Assembly: GCA_938003725.1 (NCBI GenBank) | Contig: CALKXX010000063.1 | Coordinates: forward strand, 1-28,828 | Length of the DNA stretch: 28,828 bases | Direction of reading: 5' to 3' | DNA from: an uncultured Sphingomonadaceae bacterium | GTDB taxonomy: Bacteria > Pseudomonadota > Alphaproteobacteria > Sphingomonadales > Sphingomonadaceae | In this document: one piece after another, positions 6,915 to 15,472 of the stretch | Position numbering within the stretch: position 1 is the stretch's first letter | How the letters are laid out: the number at the start of each line of letters is the position of its first letter | The notes under the pieces: model-generated | What the model saw: the letters and a program-made list of their open reading frames with translations, nothing else | Database searches by the model: none | Told to the model about the DNA's origin: nothing | Translations under genes and position numbers: made by a program

Positions 6915-8921
6915 ATGCCCTTTACGAAATTATCACCGCTTTTGGCTGAAGCTTTGGCGAGCCGGGAATATGACAAACCAACACCGGTACAAGCAGCGGT
7001 GCTGGAAACCGAAGCGGAGGGTCGTGATCTAATTGTTTCGGCCCAGACCGGTTCTGGAAAGACAGTGGCCTTTGGTTTGGCAATGGCCCCGCAACTGCTT
7101 GATGATAATGGCCGCTTTCCGTTTCTGGTCGAACCACTGGCACTGGTGATTGCACCGACACGGGAGTTGGCCCTGCAAGTGAGCCGCGAGCTCAAATGGC
7201 TTTATGAGCCTGCCGGTGTTCAAATGGCGACATGTGTTGGCGGTATGGATGCATCGAAGGAGCGGCGCACATTGCGGCGCGGCGCGCATGTGATTGTCGG
7301 GACGCCGGGGCGTCTTCGGGATCACCTGGAACGCGGTGCGCTGGATCTGTCAAAACTGCGTGCTGCAGTGTTGGATGAAGCGGATGAAATGCTCGACATG
7401 GGCTTTCGCGAAGATCTGGAAGAAATATTGGACGCAACCGGTGAAGAACGCAGGACATTGTTATTCTCTGCAACAATGCCAAAGCCCATCGTCGCGTTGG
7501 CCAAGCGGTATCAGAATGATGCTTTGCGCATTTCTACGGTTGGTGAAGATAGGGGCCATGGCGACATTGCTTATCAAGCGATAACCGTTGCGCCCGCCGA
7601 TACCGAAAATGCCGTTGTCAACTTGCTGCGTTTTCACGAGGCAGAATCGGCGATGCTTTTTTGCGCTACGCGAGAGAGCGTACGGCGGCTCCATGCAAGT
7701 TTGGTCGATCGCGGATTTAGCGCTGTTGCACTTTCCGGCGAGCACACACAAAGTGAGCGTAATCAGGCGATGCAAGCACTGCGCGACAAACGCGCACGGG
7801 TCTGTGTGGCGACCGATGTCGCGGCACGCGGACTGGATTTGCCCACGCTCAGCCTGGTCATTCATGTCGAGATACCACGTGATGCAGAGACGTTACAGCA
7901 TCGTTCCGGACGGACGGGCAGGGCGGGTAAAAAAGGTACGGCGGTTGTCGTCGTGCCCTATCAACGGCGTAAACGGGTCGAATCGATGTTGCGTGGCGCA
8001 AAGATAAATGCCGAATGGAAAGATGCGCCCACGCGGGCCGATATCCGAAAAAATGATGCCGAGCGGTTGATGGAAACATTGATGCAACCGGTTGAGATTG
8101 ATGAGGATGATCTGGAGCTTGCGAAGCGTTTGATGGAGGCGAAAACAGCCGAGGAAATCGCCGCCATGCTGGTCCAATCGCATCGCGCGAAGATGCCGGC
8201 CCCTGAACAGATGTTAGACCGCGGCGCGCAATCCAAGCCCGCACCGGGAGGTCCGCGTCCGGGATTTGAAGATACCGTCTGGTTCAAAATGAATGTTGGT
8301 CATAATCAGCGTGCCGATGCACGTTGGATTTTGCCGGTGCTTTGCCGCCGCGGCCATATTACCAAGAATGAAATCGGTGCTATCCGGATAAACGGAGATG
8401 ACACCTTGTTCGAGGTTCCGCGCCGAGTGGTCGATAAATTTACGGCAGCGATTGCCCAAAAGCGCGAAGGCGGGGATGAAACGGACGATATCACGATCAC
8501 CCAGTTTGAGGGCAAACCGCGTGACGCTGCGAAGCGCAACCGGAAAGGCGGGAAAGGTGGAGGTCGCCGTGACAATGCCGGTGGCGGTCAACGCGATTAT
8601 AGCAATGCCAGCAAGAAATTTGGCGGTAAAAAATTTGGCGCCAAAAAACATGGTGATAGCAAGAAATTTGGCGGAAAGTCGGGCGGTGATTTTGCCGGCA
8701 AAAAGAAGTTTGCTGGAAAACCCAATACCGATGGCAGTGCGCCGGTAAGACGAAAATCTTCCAATGAAGGTTCAAGCGGGGACAGCTATAAAAAGAAGTC
8801 AAAATCTGACGGTGATTGGAAATCCAATAGCGGCGGTAGTTTTGCCGGTAAAAAGAAAAAACCCCATCGCGGGAAGCGGCCATTTACCGGCAAGCGGGAT
8901 TCCGGGGCGAAATCCGAATAA
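6915..8921 (+). CDS. DEAD-box RNA helicase with DbpA-type RNA-binding domain
   Basis: An ATP-dependent RNA helicase of 668 residues, CsdA/DbpA-like, probably acting in ribosome assembly or RNA decay. Motifs in order are the Q-motif region PTPVQ (22-26), Walker A AQTGSGKT (43-50), PTRELA (81-86), TPGR (130-133), DEAD (154-157), SAT (185-187), then in the C-lobe VATDVAARGLD and HRSGRTGRAG. A DbpA-type RNA-binding domain (about 448-515, including DTVWFKMNVG and the DDTLFEVP stretch) follows. From about 535 the tail is a basic, Gly/Lys-rich low-complexity region with repeated KKFGGK / FAGKKK blocks, probably a disordered RNA-binding segment. The ATG at 6915 gives the usual MPFTKLSPLL start; an upstream in-frame extension overlaps the flavoprotein gene and was rejected. 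Confidence 0.95.
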   Translation: MPFTKLSPLLAEALASREYDKPTPVQAAVLETEAEGRDLIVSAQTGSGKTVAFGLAMAPQLLDDNGRFPFLVEPLALVIAPTRELALQVSRELKWLYEPAGVQMATCVGGMDASKERRTLRRGAHVIVGTPGRLRDHLERGALDLSKLRAAVLDEADEMLDMGFREDLEEILDATGEERRTLLFSATMPKPIVALAKRYQNDALRISTVGEDRGHGDIAYQAITVAPADTENAVVNLLRFHEAESAMLFCATRESVRRLHASLVDRGFSAVALSGEHTQSERNQAMQALRDKRARVCVATDVAARGLDLPTLSLVIHVEIPRDAETLQHRSGRTGRAGKKGTAVVVVPYQRRKRVESMLRGAKINAEWKDAPTRADIRKNDAERLMETLMQPVEIDEDDLELAKRLMEAKTAEEIAAMLVQSHRAKMPAPEQMLDRGAQSKPAPGGPRPGFEDTVWFKMNVGHNQRADARWILPVLCRRGHITKNEIGAIRINGDDTLFEVPRRVVDKFTAAIAQKREGGDETDDITITQFEGKPRDAAKRNRKGGKGGGRRDNAGGGQRDYSNASKKFGGKKFGAKKHGDSKKFGGKSGGDFAGKKKFAGKPNTDGSAPVRRKSSNEGSSGDSYKKKSKSDGDWKSNSGGSFAGKKKKPHRGKRPFTGKRDSGAKSE

Positions 8922-8930
8922 GGTGTCGAT

Positions 8931-9392
8931 ATGACAGGGGCGATAGAGATATATGTCGATGCCGATGCTTGTCCCGTAAAGGATGAGATTTATCGGGTTG
9001 CATATCGCCATGAAGTTTCGGTGGCGGTCGTCAGCAATAGCCACCTGCGCATCCCGGATCATCCGTTAATTCGCCGGGTCGTGGTCAGTGACGCTTTTGA
9101 CGCAGCGGATGATTATATTGCGGAGCGTGTGGGGTCAAAGAGCGTTGTGATCACCGCCGACATATTGCTCGCCGATCGTTGTATTAAATCTGGCGCGGTT
9201 GTCATCGCGCCAAATGGCAAGCCGTTCACGCCAAATTCCATTGGTGCAGCGGTAGCGACACGCGCAATTATGGCGGATTTACGGGCAGGAATGGGATCGG
9301 AGAATATTGGCGGACCGCCACCTTTTACAAAAAACGATCGATCGAAATTCTTGTCTGTACTGGATGAGGCTCTTGTGCGCCTAAAGCGCTAA
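8931..9392 (+). CDS. YaiI/YqxD (UPF0178/DUF188) family protein
   Basis: A 153-residue PIN-like-fold protein of the YaiI/YqxD family, function not established. It shows the family pattern IYVDADACPVKDEIYRVA (7-24), VVSDAFDAADDYIAE, VITADILLADRCI and the N-G-K-P-F-T-P segment, whose aspartates resemble a PIN nuclease metal site. The ATG at 8931 has AAGG about 8 nt upstream, and it lies 9 nt after the helicase stop, so the two are probably co-transcribed. It converges on the DUF11 gene with only 2 nt between the stop codons. Confidence 0.92.
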   Translation: MTGAIEIYVDADACPVKDEIYRVAYRHEVSVAVVSNSHLRIPDHPLIRRVVVSDAFDAADDYIAERVGSKSVVITADILLADRCIKSGAVVIAPNGKPFTPNSIGAAVATRAIMADLRAGMGSENIGGPPPFTKNDRSKFLSVLDEALVRLKR

Positions 9393-9394
9393 GC

Positions 9395-11557
9395 TCAATC
9401 TACAGTAACTTGGAAGGTGAGCGCATAGGCCTCTGCCGGGCCAAGGGCCGCTGCGGTTGCGGTTAGGGCGGTCCCGCTGATCGATGCACCAAATGGATCG
9501 GTTTCGTCCGGACCTGTGGCGTCGTCGTCCTCTGCGGTGGCCGCTGATCCGCAATTGCTGCCGCTAAGCATTGTTCCTGGACTATAGGTTACATTTCCAG
9601 GAATATTGTCGGTAGCCACCACCGTATCCGCTGTTCCGGTACCCGGATTACTAATAAGGATACAATATTGAACAGTCGCGCCGGGGATGGCTTTGGGATT
9701 GGTCGTGCCGTTAAATGGATCGTTAATGACGGTGCTGATCTTCGTAACGCTTAAGGCCGTTTGTGGTTCACAAAATTGAATATCGAAATAGGCAGCTGCC
9801 TGACCATCAGGATCGCTGGGCGCCGTATTGGCGTTACCATATGTGATCGTGATCGTATCGACCGGTGATGTGAACGTCACTACGACATTTCCATCGCCGG
9901 AAGTGCCACCCGATGCGGCATCGCCGATCGCGACATTGCCAACGACATAATTGGCCACGCCGTTGGTCAGTATAGGCATAACAGTGGCGCCGTTGAAATT
10001 GCCGGTAACCGTTATTTTGTCGGCAAAATCGGCATTTGCAAAGTCGACATCTAAAATCGTGAATTGTGCACCGGGCACAGCCGTCGGTAGTGTGATAACA
10101 GTTGTCGCTTGACCGCTCTGATTAAAGAAATCAATAAATTGGTGTAGCGAGAGCTGTGTACCGGCAAATCCACCGTTATTGGCATTTGCCAAAGCGGGAG
10201 AAAGGCCGCCAAAGGCTGGATCGGTCTCCCAACTTCCCCCCGTCAGCGTGATATTGTAATTTAACGTCCCGATGCCGGGAATTGTATAATTATTGTTCAG
10301 GGATCCAGCCGGCCACGGATTGGCATCCCAATCGAAGGTTATTTGATTCGCTATGGGGCAGATTGCAGCAAGGTTCGGCGGAGTGCCGGCGGTGCGCGTT
10401 CCGGTTACGGTAAAGGTCACACTATCGTCGTCATCTTCGGTCGTGCTGCCGTTCCCCGGCGTACTGTCTGTATCAAAATTTGTCTGTGATATGATCTCTG
10501 CAAAGTTGGTAATGGTCACGCCATTTGGTGCGGAGACGGTACCGTTAATCGTTATCGAGCGCGTTTGACCAGATGGAATGGACGGGATGGTCCATAAATT
10601 TGTGATGTTCGAATAAGTACCGGTCCCGGTTGCGTTTATGAAGTCAAAGCCGGTTGGCAATATATCCCGGACTTGGACATTTGTTTCGGCCGTCGGTCCG
10701 CTGTTGGTCACGTTTAGGGTATAGCTGAGTGCCGTTCCGTTGGCAGGGGCGGCATTGCTGACAGTCTTCGTCAGTGACAGGTCGGAGACGGTTGCCCCCG
10801 GTGCCTGAAAGGTAAAGTCCGATAGCCCCATATACTGGACGTTTCCTGCTGGATCGCCGCCGGGGCCCTGACCAAAATGATATGTAATCCGAACACGCTC
10901 TACTGATATTGCACCCAAGTTTACGTTCACATTGGCAGCTGTGCTAGTGATCCCTACGGCGCCTGTGCCGTGAAAGCCCTGAACACCTGACAATGTTGTC
11001 GTGCCCACGGAGGCACCCAAGGTAAAGGTTGCAGGGACGCTGCGAATATTTTGCCAGACACCGGTACCGGTATCATATTCAATCGTCACGCCATCATGTC
11101 TTGGGCTGGTATCGCTGCGGTCAACATGGGCCACGGCGAACGCCAAGTTCGTTACATTGGTATCAAACGCATAAATAGTTTCAAAACGGTCATTTGGATC
11201 AAAGGTGCTATTGTCCATGGTGTAGAGCAATGTGCCCGTCTGGGACCCAATTGTGCCATTCCAATAGGTCAACATTTCCGGGCCGGGACCATAGAAATTG
11301 GTGAACGGCCCGCCATTCGTGATCTGGCTATGGGTGATTGTCACCGTTCTAGGGCCTGCTGTGATAGACGATCCGGTTGCGACTGCGCCAATGCTTCCGG
11401 CACCCAGGTTGGTCCAATCTGCGGTAAAAGTTTGCGCGTTTGCGGATGAAGGCGCAACCAGAAAAATTACGGCGGCATACAGGCACAGAAACGCCTTGAT
11501 CGCCCTATAAAGGCGAACATTGGCTTCGATCATCGGTGATATTGCCCCGCAATTCAT
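9395..11557 (-). CDS. Exported DUF11-repeat surface protein
   Basis: A 720-residue secreted protein. It has an N-terminal signal peptide with a hydrophobic core at about 20-37 and an A-N-A cleavage site after Ala41. A beta-rich Thr/Ser/Asn-rich segment of unknown type (about 45-255) follows, then a DUF11 domain (about 257-385; SLTKTVSNAAPANGTALSYT and the DILPTGFDF segment), a second unassigned beta region (about 390-595), and a second DUF11 domain (about 600-720; LSVTKISTVI and TDNIPGNVTYSPGT). Asp-rich stretches (EDDDDS, AEDDDATGPDETD) suggest calcium sites. No sorting tail or transmembrane anchor follows the last domain. An alternative ATG at 11533 gives a shorter signal peptide. Likely a cell-surface or adhesion protein; the role is inferred from domain type only. 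Confidence 0.85.
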   Translation of the reverse strand: MNCGAISPMIEANVRLYRAIKAFLCLYAAVIFLVAPSSANAQTFTADWTNLGAGSIGAVATGSSITAGPRTVTITHSQITNGGPFTNFYGPGPEMLTYWNGTIGSQTGTLLYTMDNSTFDPNDRFETIYAFDTNVTNLAFAVAHVDRSDTSPRHDGVTIEYDTGTGVWQNIRSVPATFTLGASVGTTTLSGVQGFHGTGAVGITSTAANVNVNLGAISVERVRITYHFGQGPGGDPAGNVQYMGLSDFTFQAPGATVSDLSLTKTVSNAAPANGTALSYTLNVTNSGPTAETNVQVRDILPTGFDFINATGTGTYSNITNLWTIPSIPSGQTRSITINGTVSAPNGVTITNFAEIISQTNFDTDSTPGNGSTTEDDDDSVTFTVTGTRTAGTPPNLAAICPIANQITFDWDANPWPAGSLNNNYTIPGIGTLNYNITLTGGSWETDPAFGGLSPALANANNGGFAGTQLSLHQFIDFFNQSGQATTVITLPTAVPGAQFTILDVDFANADFADKITVTGNFNGATVMPILTNGVANYVVGNVAIGDAASGGTSGDGNVVVTFTSPVDTITITYGNANTAPSDPDGQAAAYFDIQFCEPQTALSVTKISTVINDPFNGTTNPKAIPGATVQYCILISNPGTGTADTVVATDNIPGNVTYSPGTMLSGSNCGSAATAEDDDATGPDETDPFGASISGTALTATAAALGPAEAYALTFQVTVD

Positions 11558-11624
11558 GCGCTTCGGTTACGCGAACAGCCTAAATATTTGGTAAATTTTC
11601 TGCTATTTTGGCGCGGTTAACGTG

Positions 11625-11653
11625 ATTTTACATCTTTTACGAGAGTTACTCAA
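11625..11653 (-). promoter_or_regulatory. Sigma70-type promoter of the DUF11 gene
   Basis: On the minus strand, TTGAGT (11648-11653), a 17-bp spacer, then TAAAAT (11625-11630). The predicted start is near 11618, leaving a leader of about 60 nt before the ATG at 11557. It sits in the only gap between the stop of rsmE and this gene. Confidence 0.6.
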
Positions 11654-11684
11654 ATAACTGATATTAAAAGGATAATTATCGGCG

Positions 11685-12455
11685 TTATTGACTCCAGTCT
11701 CCACGCCCCGCCATCCAGATGCTTATCGCCGTGATCGCAGCTGTATCGGCACGCAAGATACGGGGCCCAAGCGAGATGGGAACGGATTGCGGTAGAGAAC
11801 GGATCGCTGCATTTTCATCGTCCGAAAACCCGCCCTCTGGCCCGATCAAGATTGCTGCGGGTCCAGCATGGGCGACCAGCGCTTTACGAAAACTTCCTTC
11901 GCCCTTTTCATCGCTTTCGTGGATACGCTCATCTGCAAAAAATAGATGCCGGTCTTGCGGCCAATCGCGCAACAGCAGCTCCAATTCGTTCAATGCCTCC
12001 AGCCTGGGCAGAGCGGTCCGCTCACATTGTTCCGCCGCCTCAATCATATGCGCGCGTAATTTTTCAGTTTTAATCTGGCTGTTTTGGGTGCGGACTGTTC
12101 GCACAGGGATCATTTTTGCAATGCCCAGCTCGGTTGATTTTTCCGCGACCCAGTTAAATCGATCTTTTTTGATTGGCGCAGCGCAAAGCCATAGATCGGG
12201 GACATTTTCACGCGCGCGTGTTTTGCCATCGATCAGCAATATAAGGTCACGTTTCCCCACAGCGGTTACATGCGCCAGATACTCCCCGGTGCGATCATCA
12301 AATAATTTGACCGGGGCGCCCTGTTTGATCCGCATCACTTTCAGCAGATAATGCGCATGGCCGCCGTCCAGCCGAATTTCGGCACCATCGGAAAGTTCCA
12401 CATCAACAAAGAGGCGAGGAGCGCTGTGCGGCGGATAGGCGGGAGTAGCGGGCAT
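11685..12455 (-). CDS. rsmE: 16S rRNA (uracil(1498)-N(3))-methyltransferase
   Basis: SAM-dependent SPOUT methyltransferase that modifies U1498 of 16S rRNA in the assembled 30S subunit. It has 256 residues: an N-terminal PUA-like domain (about 1-75), then the knotted domain with KKDRFNWVAEKSTELGI, EAAEQCERTALPRL, the SAM-binding LIGPEGGFSDDE and the LGPRILRADTAAI signature. The ATG at 12455 was chosen because MPATPAYPPHSAPRLFV matches homologues; a TTG at 12527 would run into a palindromic repeat (12485-12562) and is rejected. It is divergent from ubiA, a common arrangement in sphingomonads. Confidence 0.95.
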   Translation of the reverse strand: MPATPAYPPHSAPRLFVDVELSDGAEIRLDGGHAHYLLKVMRIKQGAPVKLFDDRTGEYLAHVTAVGKRDLILLIDGKTRARENVPDLWLCAAPIKKDRFNWVAEKSTELGIAKMIPVRTVRTQNSQIKTEKLRAHMIEAAEQCERTALPRLEALNELELLLRDWPQDRHLFFADERIHESDEKGEGSFRKALVAHAGPAAILIGPEGGFSDDENAAIRSLPQSVPISLGPRILRADTAAITAISIWMAGRGDWSQ

Positions 12456-12484
12456 GGGTTGCTCATAACGAATCCGGTTGAGCT

Positions 12485-12562
12485 CGTCATCCTGAACTTG
12501 TGTCACGATCTCATTGGGGCGTTGCAAACTGCTGCCGATCCTTAAACAAGTTCAGGATGACG
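12485..12562. repeat. Palindromic repeat element between rsmE and ubiA
   Basis: A perfect 16-bp inverted repeat, CGTCATCCTGAACTTG (12485-12500) and CAAGTTCAGGATGACG (12547-12562), around a 46-nt centre. It takes up more than half of the 136 bp between the divergent rsmE and ubiA starts. Both arms resemble the outer parts of the element at 14841-14930, so they look like members of one dispersed family. Confidence 0.8.
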
Positions 12563-12591
12563 AATATGGGAAGCCGTTCTATAGGACAGCC

Positions 12592-13503
12592 ATGTCAATC
12601 CAGCCGGAATTTGTCCCTGACACCGAATCTAAAGGCCTTATCGGTTTGCTTCCCGTGGCAGCGCGGCCCTATGCTCTTCTTGCCCGCTTGGATCGCCCGA
12701 TTGGCTGGTGGCTGCTCTTTTGGCCATGCGCTTGGGGTGTGGTTCTACCGGGCGGCGCACTGGAACATTGGGATTTGATATTGTGGCTGCTATTTGGCGC
12801 TATTGCGATGCGCGGTGCAGGCTGTGTCTATAATGATATTGTCGACCGCGATCTCGACAAACAGGTGGCACGAACGGCATCACGCCCCCTTGCTAGCGGG
12901 GCAGTATCGCTAAAGGCCGCATGGATCTGGCTGGGCCTGTTATGCGGTGCCGGGTTGCTGGTGTGGTATCAGCTAAATCTGTCGGCACGGTTGGCGGCGT
13001 TAGGCAGCCTTGCCCTGGTTGCGGCCTATCCCTTTATGAAGCGTATCACCTGGTGGCCGCAAGTTTGGCTGGGTATGGTGTTCAGTTGGGGCGCATTGGT
13101 CGGCTGGCTGGCTGTGGCTCCGGAATATTCACACGCCATGATATTTCTTTATATCGGCTCGATTTGTTGGGTGATCGGCTATGACACAATCTATGCGTTG
13201 CAGGACCGCGAGGATGATGCGCTCGTCGGTATTCGCTCTAGCGCGCTGCGGCTGGGCGCAAATGTCCGCTTTGGTGTCCTGATCTTCTATGTGCTGGCGA
13301 TGGTCAGCTGGACGGCAGCGATCTGGGTCATTCGGCCGGATATTCTGGCATTGGCTGCGATGATCCCGTTGGCACTGCATCTGTTCTGGCAGGTTGGCCG
13401 TCTGGATGCATCGGATGGCGGCGATGCGTTGCACAAATTTCGCTCCAATCGTTTTGCCGGATTGTTGATGTTTCTGGCTTGTTTGGTTGTCGGCATGGCT
13501 TGA
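12592..13503 (+). CDS. ubiA: 4-hydroxybenzoate polyprenyltransferase
   Basis: Membrane prenyltransferase that attaches the polyprenyl side chain to 4-hydroxybenzoate in ubiquinone synthesis. It has 303 residues with about eight or nine hydrophobic segments. The first aspartate-rich motif is NDIVDRDLDKQVART, on the loop after helix 2, and the second is YDTIYALQDREDD; both bind Mg-diphosphate. The N-terminal LLARLDRPIGWWLLFWPCAWG is typical of UbiA. The ATG at 12592 has AGGAC about 7 nt upstream; an upstream in-frame extension lies inside the palindromic repeat and is rejected. It is divergent from rsmE. Confidence 0.96.
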   Translation: MSIQPEFVPDTESKGLIGLLPVAARPYALLARLDRPIGWWLLFWPCAWGVVLPGGALEHWDLILWLLFGAIAMRGAGCVYNDIVDRDLDKQVARTASRPLASGAVSLKAAWIWLGLLCGAGLLVWYQLNLSARLAALGSLALVAAYPFMKRITWWPQVWLGMVFSWGALVGWLAVAPEYSHAMIFLYIGSICWVIGYDTIYALQDREDDALVGIRSSALRLGANVRFGVLIFYVLAMVSWTAAIWVIRPDILALAAMIPLALHLFWQVGRLDASDGGDALHKFRSNRFAGLLMFLACLVVGMA

Positions 13504-13687
13504 TGGTCAGAAAATATCGATTGCTGCTTGCAACTGGCTTGATTTCTGGCATCCCTAATTGACCGATTAAACCATGTCCCCGGAGTCTTTGATGAAGAAA
13601 TGTCTTGCAAGAAACCGGACGCGGCATTGAACGCCGGGATCAACACCATTTTAGCACAGTCAAATACCAAAAAGAGGAAACCCCGAA

Positions 13688-14818
13688 ATGAGCATCGAAA
13701 ACGCAAAACAGCTAATCTCTCTGGTCACCGAAGATGGCAAATCGATCCTGTCGATTGAACCATGCGAATTGCCGGAACTGAAAGAGCATGAGGTGGTCGT
13801 GCAGATGGAAGCGGTGCCAATCAATCCATCTGATCTGGGTCTGCTCACCGCCGCAGCGAACATGGACACCGTGCGCAGTGAAACCGTGGATGGAAACCCG
13901 GCACTAGTGGCCGATGTCGATGCCGCGATGCAGCCATTTTTTGCGGGGCGTGCGGGCAAGAAACTGGCTGCCGGTAATGAAGGTGCGGGTACTGTGGTCG
14001 CTGCGGGGTCTTCCGATGCGGCACAGGCGCTGATGGGCAAGACCGTTACGATTGTCGGCGGCGAAATGTATCGTACGCACCGGGTGATGCCGGCCGCCAT
14101 GTGTGTACCACTTCCCGAAGGCGCGGCGGCCAAGGAAGGCGCGTCGCTGTTTGTCAATCCGATGACCGTGCAGGGCTTCCTCAACACGATGCGCGCAGAG
14201 GGTCATGAAGGTCTGGTGCACACTGCTGCTGCGTCCAACCTCGGCCAAATGCTTGCCAAGCTATGTGTGAAAGAAGACGTCCCCTTGGTCGCGATTGTGC
14301 GCAGCGATGCACAGAAGAAAATCCTCACTGATATTGGTTTAACCCATGTGATCGACAGCACCAAAGACAGCTTCATGCCCGATCTGATCGCGGCTCTGGC
14401 GGAAACCGGCGCGACGCTGGGCTTTGATGCGATTGGCGGCGGCAAGATGGCCAGTTATATCCTGACCGCGATGGAGAAGGCCGCTGCGGTTCGCGGTGCG
14501 GAATTCAGTGTTTACGGTTCGACGGTCAACAAGCAGGTTTATATCTATGGGCGCCTCGATACCGGCGAAACCATCCTCGGCGGCGGTCTGGGCCTCTATT
14601 GGGGCGTCGGCGGCTGGCTGCTCACCCCGCATCTCGAAAAAGTCGGCATGGAACGCATGATGGAAATGCGGATGTACAGCGTCGAAGAACGCAACGGCAT
14701 TTTCAACAGCGAATATACCAGCGAGATCAGTCTGATGGACATGATCGATCCGGAAATCGACAAGGGGTCTGAGAAGAAAGCGACCGGGGAGAAGGTGCTG
14801 GTGAATCCTAGTTTGTAA
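13688..14818 (+). CDS. MDR-superfamily (quinone oxidoreductase-like) dehydrogenase
   Basis: A 376-residue medium-chain dehydrogenase/reductase. The GroES-like N-terminal half includes VPINPSDLGLL and AAGNEGAGTVVAAG; the Rossmann half has NPMTVQGFLNTM, a nucleotide-binding HTAAASNLGQM in place of the more usual G-x-x-x-G-x-G, and GFDAIGGG. The catalytic-zinc Cys/His pattern of alcohol dehydrogenases is not evident, so it is probably a zinc-independent NAD(P)H-dependent quinone or enone reductase; the substrate is unknown. GAGGAA lies about 10 nt before the ATG at 13688. It stands alone, converging on the DUF6151 gene across the repeat at 14841-14930. Confidence 0.85.
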   Translation: MSIENAKQLISLVTEDGKSILSIEPCELPELKEHEVVVQMEAVPINPSDLGLLTAAANMDTVRSETVDGNPALVADVDAAMQPFFAGRAGKKLAAGNEGAGTVVAAGSSDAAQALMGKTVTIVGGEMYRTHRVMPAAMCVPLPEGAAAKEGASLFVNPMTVQGFLNTMRAEGHEGLVHTAAASNLGQMLAKLCVKEDVPLVAIVRSDAQKKILTDIGLTHVIDSTKDSFMPDLIAALAETGATLGFDAIGGGKMASYILTAMEKAAAVRGAEFSVYGSTVNKQVYIYGRLDTGETILGGGLGLYWGVGGWLLTPHLEKVGMERMMEMRMYSVEERNGIFNSEYTSEISLMDMIDPEIDKGSEKKATGEKVLVNPSL

Positions 14819-14840
14819 CTAGGCCAGTTTACAATAGAAT

Positions 14841-14930
14841 CGTCACCCCGGACTTGATCCGGGGTCCAGAGCGGCAGAACGCGAACCTTGCGATTGCGGC
14901 TCTGGATGCTGAATCGAGTTCAGCATGACG
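14841..14930. repeat. 90-nt cloverleaf-like dispersed repeat
   Basis: The outer stem CGTCA (14841-14845) pairs with TGACG (14926-14930). Inside are three hairpins: CCCCGGA-CTTGA-TCCGGGG (14846-14864), CCAGAGC (14866-14872) with GCTCTGG (14899-14905), and ATGCTGAA-TCGAG-TTCAGCAT (14906-14926, sharing its last base with the outer stem). Palindromes of the type CCGGACTTGATCCGG are a familiar intergenic repeat style in alphaproteobacteria. It lies between the convergent MDR and DUF6151 genes and could act as a two-way terminator. Confidence 0.8.
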
Positions 14931-14939
14931 ATTATTGGG

Positions 14940-15440
14940 TTATGGGAGCATCATCGCCAAGCGTGATTTGATCAACCGCCAAAACAACTGCACCCCAAAA
15001 CCCCGATAGCTGGGTGCATCATCGGGCAGGCGCAATCCAGAAGTCCTGAACCGCGTCTGCGTGCGCATTTCGACAGGTGGTTTCTCAACTCCAAAACGCA
15101 TCGCATAGGCCGAAATCCAATGGCCTTTGGAAAATTTCAAGAACATTGCCGAATTGCAACAGGACGCCACCATCCGCCGGGTCGGAGCGTCTGGCTTGTT
15201 CTGATAGGCCTTCAAAAGATCAGCACCTTGGGTGCATTCAAACCGGTCATCGCGATAGGTTAGATAATGAGTGCCGCCATCTTCTTCACAAACGGGCGAC
15301 GCGCCAACAAGCGCTTCCAAGTCGCTCGCGCCCGATTGACAATCATCGCAATAACAGACGCCGCTGACGATGGGGCGACCAACGCCCTTGCATTTAACTT
15401 TGCCGCATTGGCAGGATGAAATCAGGATGTCGTCGGCCAT
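14940..15440 (-). CDS. DUF6151 / GFA-like zinc-binding protein
   Basis: A 166-residue cysteine-rich protein of the GFA (glutathione-dependent formaldehyde-activating)/CENP-V-like type, closest to what is called DUF6151. It shows SCQCGKVKC (Cys10, 12, 17), VCYCDDCQ (Cys29, 31, 34), further Cys51 and Cys69, and CCNSAMF (Cys94, 95); these can bind two zinc ions in the Mss4-like beta-tent fold. The C-terminus is basic and partly hydrophobic. Enzymatic activity is unproven for this family. It starts 32 nt after the stop of the VOC gene upstream, with a weak SD, so it is probably the last gene of the SoxR-promoter operon. ATG at 15440. Confidence 0.75.
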   Translation of the reverse strand: MADDILISSCQCGKVKCKGVGRPIVSGVCYCDDCQSGASDLEALVGASPVCEEDGGTHYLTYRDDRFECTQGADLLKAYQNKPDAPTRRMVASCCNSAMFLKFSKGHWISAYAMRFGVEKPPVEMRTQTRFRTSGLRLPDDAPSYRGFGVQLFWRLIKSRLAMMLP

Positions 15441-15472
15441 GTCCCGGATAGTATCTCATCATTCGCGAACCG

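Noticed and set aside
12456..12527. 24-codon N-terminal extension of rsmE from a TTG
   Set aside because: Encoded by the palindromic repeat and not shared with the family; the ATG at 12455 fits homologues.
14841..14930. tRNA-like gene suggested by the cloverleaf fold
   Set aside because: No T-loop or D-loop consensus, no 7-bp acceptor or anticodon arm; it matches the style of a dispersed palindromic repeat.
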